DNA of 37,561 nucleotides, from NCBI GenBank assembly GCA_027365415.1, contig DAHXNK010000014.1:1-37561 (forward strand), read 5' to 3'. The position numbers and the translations under genes are program-made. A model generated the notes under the pieces. It did no database searches. It worked only from the letters and a program-made list of their open reading frames with translations, and was not told the DNA's origin. Of the stretch, positions 34,708-37,561 are shown piece after piece (within the stretch, counting starts at the first letter, position 1; each line of letters begins with the position of its first letter). This DNA comes from Acidobacteriaceae bacterium. Its GTDB lineage: Bacteria > Acidobacteriota > Terriglobia > Terriglobales > Acidobacteriaceae.

Positions 34708-36321
34708 CTAAAAATCCAGATGCATGCGCACGGTCTGCACATCGACGGGGCCGCGATCCTGGTTGTAGCCCGGATGCTCAATGAAGGTGTTTCCCAGCGC
34801 GTAGTAGAGTCCCTTCCACGCATGGACGTTGTAGTAGGCTTCCACAATATCCTCACGCGCATAGTTCAGCCGTCCATCGCCAAGTAGAAATCCCAGCCCG
34901 CCCAACTTGAGATAGTTCTGATGATCCTTTTTGATGGCGTTGGTGTTGAAGGACACGCCGATATTATCTGCCGGACGATGCCACGCGGTTCCCAGATAGC
35001 GTCCGCCCAGCACAAAGGTCTGATCCACCTCCGTATAGGCATAGGATTCATGCTGGCCCTCGTTCCATCCGAAACGGCCACCGAGCGCAAAATCCCGCGT
35101 GACAACCTGCTCGACATTCACGCCAAAACCATATTTCAGCGCGCCGTAATGCTCGACCGAAGTAATCTCCGGCGTCGGTGTCAGACCAGCCAGATAGTTG
35201 TTGACCGCGGTTCGATACAGCCCCATGTGGGCATTGTTGCCGTAGGCCAGCAGACGAATGCGACCATCATGGCCAGGAATCAATCCCTTGCGCAATTCAA
35301 ACTCCGCATTTTGGCCACGGGCGTTTTGCAGATCCCAACTGAGCGTAATGCCGTTGGCCACGGTCGGCATCAGCGCGATCGCATAGCGCACGGCCCAGAT
35401 GCGATCCTGATATTCCAGCGCCGTGGCATAGGTGTAGCCGCGTGTGTCAGCGGCATAATCCCATGCGCCGGTGTTATCGATGCTCCAATCCATAAATTGC
35501 AGATGACTGTCGCTCAACACAGAGTTGATGTCGAGGATATCCGGCAGCGTCATTTTTCCCACGCGAATATCCAGCCTGCGAACGGGAACCTGCGTGGCCA
35601 GCGCCAGCGGCCCTCGCGCCTGCGAAACGGTTTCGTTGGTAAATCCAATCGTCTGATGCCACTCGGCGCGCGCGGTATAGGGCAGGATGCTCAGGTTGGG
35701 ATTGCGAACCACATCCAGATTGGTGAATCCGCCCAGCCCAAGGGCCTGGCTGAGTCCGCGTCCACCGGCATTTTCCTCGTCGTAGATCAAGTCGGTTTCA
35801 TACCGTGGCGCGGGACGAAGCTGATAGGCCAGCATCAGCGTGGCCACCTCGGATGCCTTGTACTGGAACGGAGCAGTAAAGCTGTTGGTTCCCTGATAGG
35901 GCGAGTGAAAATTTGGATGCATCTGATAGATGGTGTTTTCCTGCCCGCTAATCCAGTAGCGCGTGCTGTCAGGATGCGGGAAGAAGGTGATTATCGGCGC
36001 GAACGGTGCTGCGTGAGGAGATACATCTTCGGACGGCACTTCGGTTCCATCCGCGCCGCGGCCCTGTGGGTCGTCAAACCAGCTATCCCTCATCCAGTTA
36101 TTGCTCAGCCAGCCGTAACTGCGCGGCATGTTGTAGCCGGACGCGATGTTCACAGCGATCTGCGTATCCGAAGTTTGCGGACACGGCGCAGACGGCAGCG
36201 CGGCTTGCTGCGTGACGGCAGGCGGGTACGAAGGCTGCGTGGAAGCAACGTTCTGGTCGAGCGATGTGGGCATCCCCAACAGAGGATGCAAAACTAAGAG
36301 TCCAAGCAGGCACGGGAACAT
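34708..36321 (-). CDS. OprB-like carbohydrate porin
   Basis: A 537-residue outer-membrane beta-barrel. The signal peptide is short ([16 protein letters not shown]), followed by a proline- and serine-rich lead. The body has [14 protein letters not shown], strands such as [46 protein letters not shown] and [74 protein letters not shown] typical of the OprB family, and a terminal Phe (RMHLDF) used for barrel assembly. Likely uptake of sugars; the substrate is unknown. It is upstream of cysK on the same strand with a 124-bp gap. Confidence 0.85.
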   Translation of the reverse strand: MFPCLLGLLVLHPLLGMPTSLDQNVASTQPSYPPAVTQQAALPSAPCPQTSDTQIAVNIASGYNMPRSYGWLSNNWMRDSWFDDPQGRGADGTEVPSEDVSPHAAPFAPIITFFPHPDSTRYWISGQENTIYQMHPNFHSPYQGTNSFTAPFQYKASEVATLMLAYQLRPAPRYETDLIYDEENAGGRGLSQALGLGGFTNLDVVRNPNLSILPYTARAEWHQTIGFTNETVSQARGPLALATQVPVRRLDIRVGKMTLPDILDINSVLSDSHLQFMDWSIDNTGAWDYAADTRGYTYATALEYQDRIWAVRYAIALMPTVANGITLSWDLQNARGQNAEFELRKGLIPGHDGRIRLLAYGNNAHMGLYRTAVNNYLAGLTPTPEITSVEHYGALKYGFGVNVEQVVTRDFALGGRFGWNEGQHESYAYTEVDQTFVLGGRYLGTAWHRPADNIGVSFNTNAIKKDHQNYLKLGGLGFLLGDGRLNYAREDIVEAYYNVHAWKGLYYALGNTFIEHPGYNQDRGPVDVQTVRMHLDF

Positions 36322-36433
36322 AAAAACTTCTCTATCCTAGGAAACGTTAACTTTGTTGCAGAGAGATGAACGCGACACGGAATCTTATGTGCCGAGTGTG
36401 CAAGTCAGAACGTGAAGATCAGGCGCGTGACGA
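36322..36433. other. Porin promoter region
   Basis: About 110 bp between the porin start and the end of the small minus-strand gene. GAGAAG near 36331-36340 (minus) can serve as the porin ribosome site. No other feature is visible. Together with 36434-36944 this is a stretch without well-recognised genes. Confidence 0.4.
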
Positions 36434-36697
36434 TTAGGCGCATCGGGAGCATTCTATCGACGCTTCGATGGAGCCTTCGCTTGGCGCGGATTCTTCCGTA
36501 TCGTTCGCCACGGCCCGCCAGAGGCAGACAACTGGGAGACGGACATCGCCAGTCGCGACCCAACGGCAGGCAAGAACCGGAATGCTGCGCTTTGCCAGTT
36601 TCAAAGGGGGCGTCAGCTTCGGATAAGGGAGACTCCGAACATTCTGGAGATATGAAAGACGACGTGGCGCAATCAGAGTCGTCGATATCAAGCGCAT
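36434..36697 (-). CDS. Unknown small protein behind a CsoR/RcnR-like operator
   Basis: An 87-residue frame starting at ATG 36697, with GGAGG 8 nt upstream and a well-formed promoter at 36745-36773. The sequence (RLISTTLIAPRRLSYLQNVRSLPYPKLTPPLKL...) shows no signal peptide or family I recognise. It is basic in its first half, acidic later (EESAPSEGSIEAS), and ends in C-S-R-C-A. A second frame on the same strand is also open without an ATG (SDCATSSFISPECSES... with several cysteines), so a frameshifted or mis-framed gene is possible. A plus-strand frame over the same bases lacks a ribosome site. The controlling sequence is the stronger evidence. Confidence 0.4.
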   Translation of the reverse strand: MRLISTTLIAPRRLSYLQNVRSLPYPKLTPPLKLAKRSIPVLACRWVATGDVRLPVVCLWRAVANDTEESAPSEGSIEASIECSRCA

Positions 36698-36744
36698 GAT
36701 TTCCCCCTCCGTTTCTGGCCGCCGGAACGCAGAGGCTCGTAGTT

Positions 36745-36773
36745 TTTATAGCATACCCCCCTTAGGTATGCAA
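36745..36773 (-). promoter_or_regulatory. Promoter with CsoR/RcnR-like operator in its spacer
   Basis: On the minus strand TTGCAT (36768-36773), a 17-bp spacer and TATAAA (36745-36750) form a near-consensus sigma-70 promoter. The 21-bp palindrome GCATACC-N7-GGTATGC (36751-36771) fills the spacer and holds a six-base G tract. Inverted AT-containing arms around a G/C tract are typical of CsoR/RcnR/FrmR-family sites that sense copper, nickel/cobalt, sulfur species or formaldehyde. No such regulator is encoded in the window. Confidence 0.6.
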
Positions 36774-36944
36774 ACTGTATCTCTCAACGGGCTGCGGCAT
36801 CTCCTGTTGCTGGTAGGGAGGGTCTTGGGCAGGATAGCGCAATGTTCTACGCAGTGGTTACACCGGGCAACAAATTTCCGATGGACGCGCAGCGCAAGGT
36901 TTGCCCCCGCTGCACTCCAGCCATTACAATCGAACTATCGCTGT

Positions 36945-37021
36945 AGGCGCGTAGCTCAGTTGGTTAGAGCGCTACCTTGACACGGTAGAGGTCAGGAGTT
37001 CGAGTCTCCTCGTGCCTACCA
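36945..37021 (+). tRNA. tRNA-Val(GAC)
   Basis: A 77-nt cloverleaf. Acceptor AGGCGCG pairs with CGTGCCT (one G-T), discriminator A, and CCA is encoded at 37019-37021. The D-arm TAGCTCAGTTGGTTAGAGC is standard, anticodon stem CTACC/GGTAG encloses TTGACAC (anticodon GAC), and the T-arm is AGGAGTTCGAGTCTCCT. Confidence 0.97.
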
Positions 37022-37447
37022 CATTCTCAATAACATGCACTCTTTTCGGTTCTCGAAAAGGGCACAGATAGGGCACAAAACCCCCAGCCCATTGTATCCA
37101 CAGTCCAGACACCGCATACGCGATTACCTTTGGTACGTCCTGTGCCGGAAAATTTGCCTATCTCATAATGTTGCAACGGGCAAATGGCGGGATCAAACAA
37201 TCCGGTGATTACCAACCCTGAACTTGCCAACGTGCCAATTCCAGTTCCCCAAAATGGACATCCAGAAAACTATCGCCACCGAAGCTAGCCGTCGCCGAGA
37301 AGAAGCCCGTCGTCTGCCTGCCGAGGCCGAAGCTGGATGGAAAGCCGCGAAACACTAGCTTGAAGAACAATTGCCGGAGCCAATGCAGCCATGATGACAA
37401 TTTTCCTAGGATTTCTGGATCGTACTGGAGAGTGTGGAATATAAAGC
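37022..37447. other. Degenerate intergenic region between two tRNAs
   Basis: About 425 bp with no intact gene. Two GGGCACA repeats (37060-37066, 37071-37077; 11-bp period) lie just past the tRNA-Val 3' end, and a small broken frame lies at 37254-37394. The pattern resembles the repeats next to the integrase at tRNA-Ser and may mark the remains of a former integration. Confidence 0.4.
37254..37394 (+). pseudogene. Short coding remnant with internal amber codon
   Basis: ATG 37254 opens a 34-codon helical, charged frame (IATEASRRREEARRLPAEAEAGWKAAKH), TAG at 37356-37358, then LEEQLPEPMQP to TGA at 37392. The heptad-like Ala/Glu/Arg pattern continues across the stop, suggesting one former helix. 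No clear Shine-Dalgarno is present. The family is not recognised, and it may be a fragment of a lost mobile-element gene. Confidence 0.3.
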
Positions 37448-37535
37448 TGGCGGAGAGAGTGGGATTCGAACCCACGTTACCTTGCGGTAAACACGCTTTC
37501 CAAGCGTGCGCCTTCAGCCACTCGGCCATCTCTCC
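37448..37535 (-). tRNA. tRNA-Ser(GGA)
   Basis: On the minus strand GGAGAGA pairs with TCTCTCC, then discriminator G and encoded CCA (37450-37448). Anticodon stem CACGC/GCGTG holds TTGGAAA, giving anticodon GGA. The long variable arm (TTACCGCAAGGTAA) and GGTTCGAATCC T loop confirm the serine type. Confidence 0.97.
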
Positions 37536-37561
37536 ATGCAGGCGGGTCAAAGTTTGAATGT

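Noticed and set aside
34921-36297. 458-codon plus-strand frame opposite the porin
   Set aside because: Antisense shadow; the porin on the other strand has a signal peptide, barrel strands and a terminal Phe.
36696-36980. 94-codon plus-strand frame running into tRNA-Val
   Set aside because: No ribosome site, and it ends inside the tRNA gene.
37209-37550. Minus-strand open frame beginning MAEWLKAHAWKACLPQGNVGSNPTLSA
   Set aside because: It is the translation of tRNA-Ser(GGA), a well-known artefact; the rest is unconserved.
1-37561. CRISPR array or rRNA genes
   Set aside because: No regularly spaced repeats with unique spacers and no rRNA-like conserved blocks were seen.

Overview
The window looks like a chromosomal segment of an Acidobacteriota (Terriglobia / Acidobacteriaceae-like) bacterium. 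This is inferred from the moderately GC-rich coding sequence, the primary sigma factor, the two-subunit glycine decarboxylase (PA + PB), a DNRLRE/collagen-like exported protein, an NHL/Ig-like exported protein, and hairpin-rich intergenic repeats of a kind I associate with that phylum. No database search was possible.

Layout. 1-2827: the 3' end of a probable YfiR-like gene, translationally coupled to a hybrid histidine kinase. 2833-5164: a complete IS1595-type element with perfect 25-bp inverted ends. It carries a three-gene, AT-rich cargo (DUF3800 protein, Lys/Arg-rich small protein, zinc-ribbon-like small protein) opposite a transposase killed by one in-frame amber codon. 5165-6745: the severed C-terminus of one tyrosine recombinase and an intact P4-type integrase, abutting tRNA-Ser(UGA), so 2833-6745 is a decayed integrative element. 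7127-10992: ABC permease, glgC, two small hypothetical genes and a cupin. 11042-11699: a parDE-type toxin-antitoxin pair. 11774-16388: the glycine cleavage operon gcvT-gcvH-gcvPA-gcvPB. 16800-20556: dnaG and rpoD. 20639-22504: a precorrin-2 dehydrogenase, a broken exported-protein gene and a PPOx-family protein. 22540-27824 (minus): a surface/exported block of NHL-repeat protein, tail-collar protein, and a DNRLRE-collagen-like gene split by an amber codon. 28005-28243: a MITE-like repeat. 28255-31399 (minus): an exported LolA/MucB-like protein, then a PHP hydrolase overlapping a GT4 glycosyltransferase. 31632-34583: a threonine dehydratase converging on a cysK-cysE operon. 34708-36321: an OprB-like porin. 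36434-36773: a small unknown gene under a promoter whose spacer is a CsoR/RcnR-like operator. 36945-37535: tRNA-Val(GAC) and tRNA-Ser(GGA), separated by degenerate sequence.

Functionally the housekeeping parts (glycine cleavage, replication primase, sigma-70, cysteine and glycogen synthesis, siroheme) are ordinary. The most interesting parts are the cargo-bearing transposon with promoters built into its inverted repeats, the edge of a second integrase lying against it, the cluster of single-stop disruptions in accessory genes, the two non-coding repeat families, and the small gene with a metal/electrophile-sensor-type operator.
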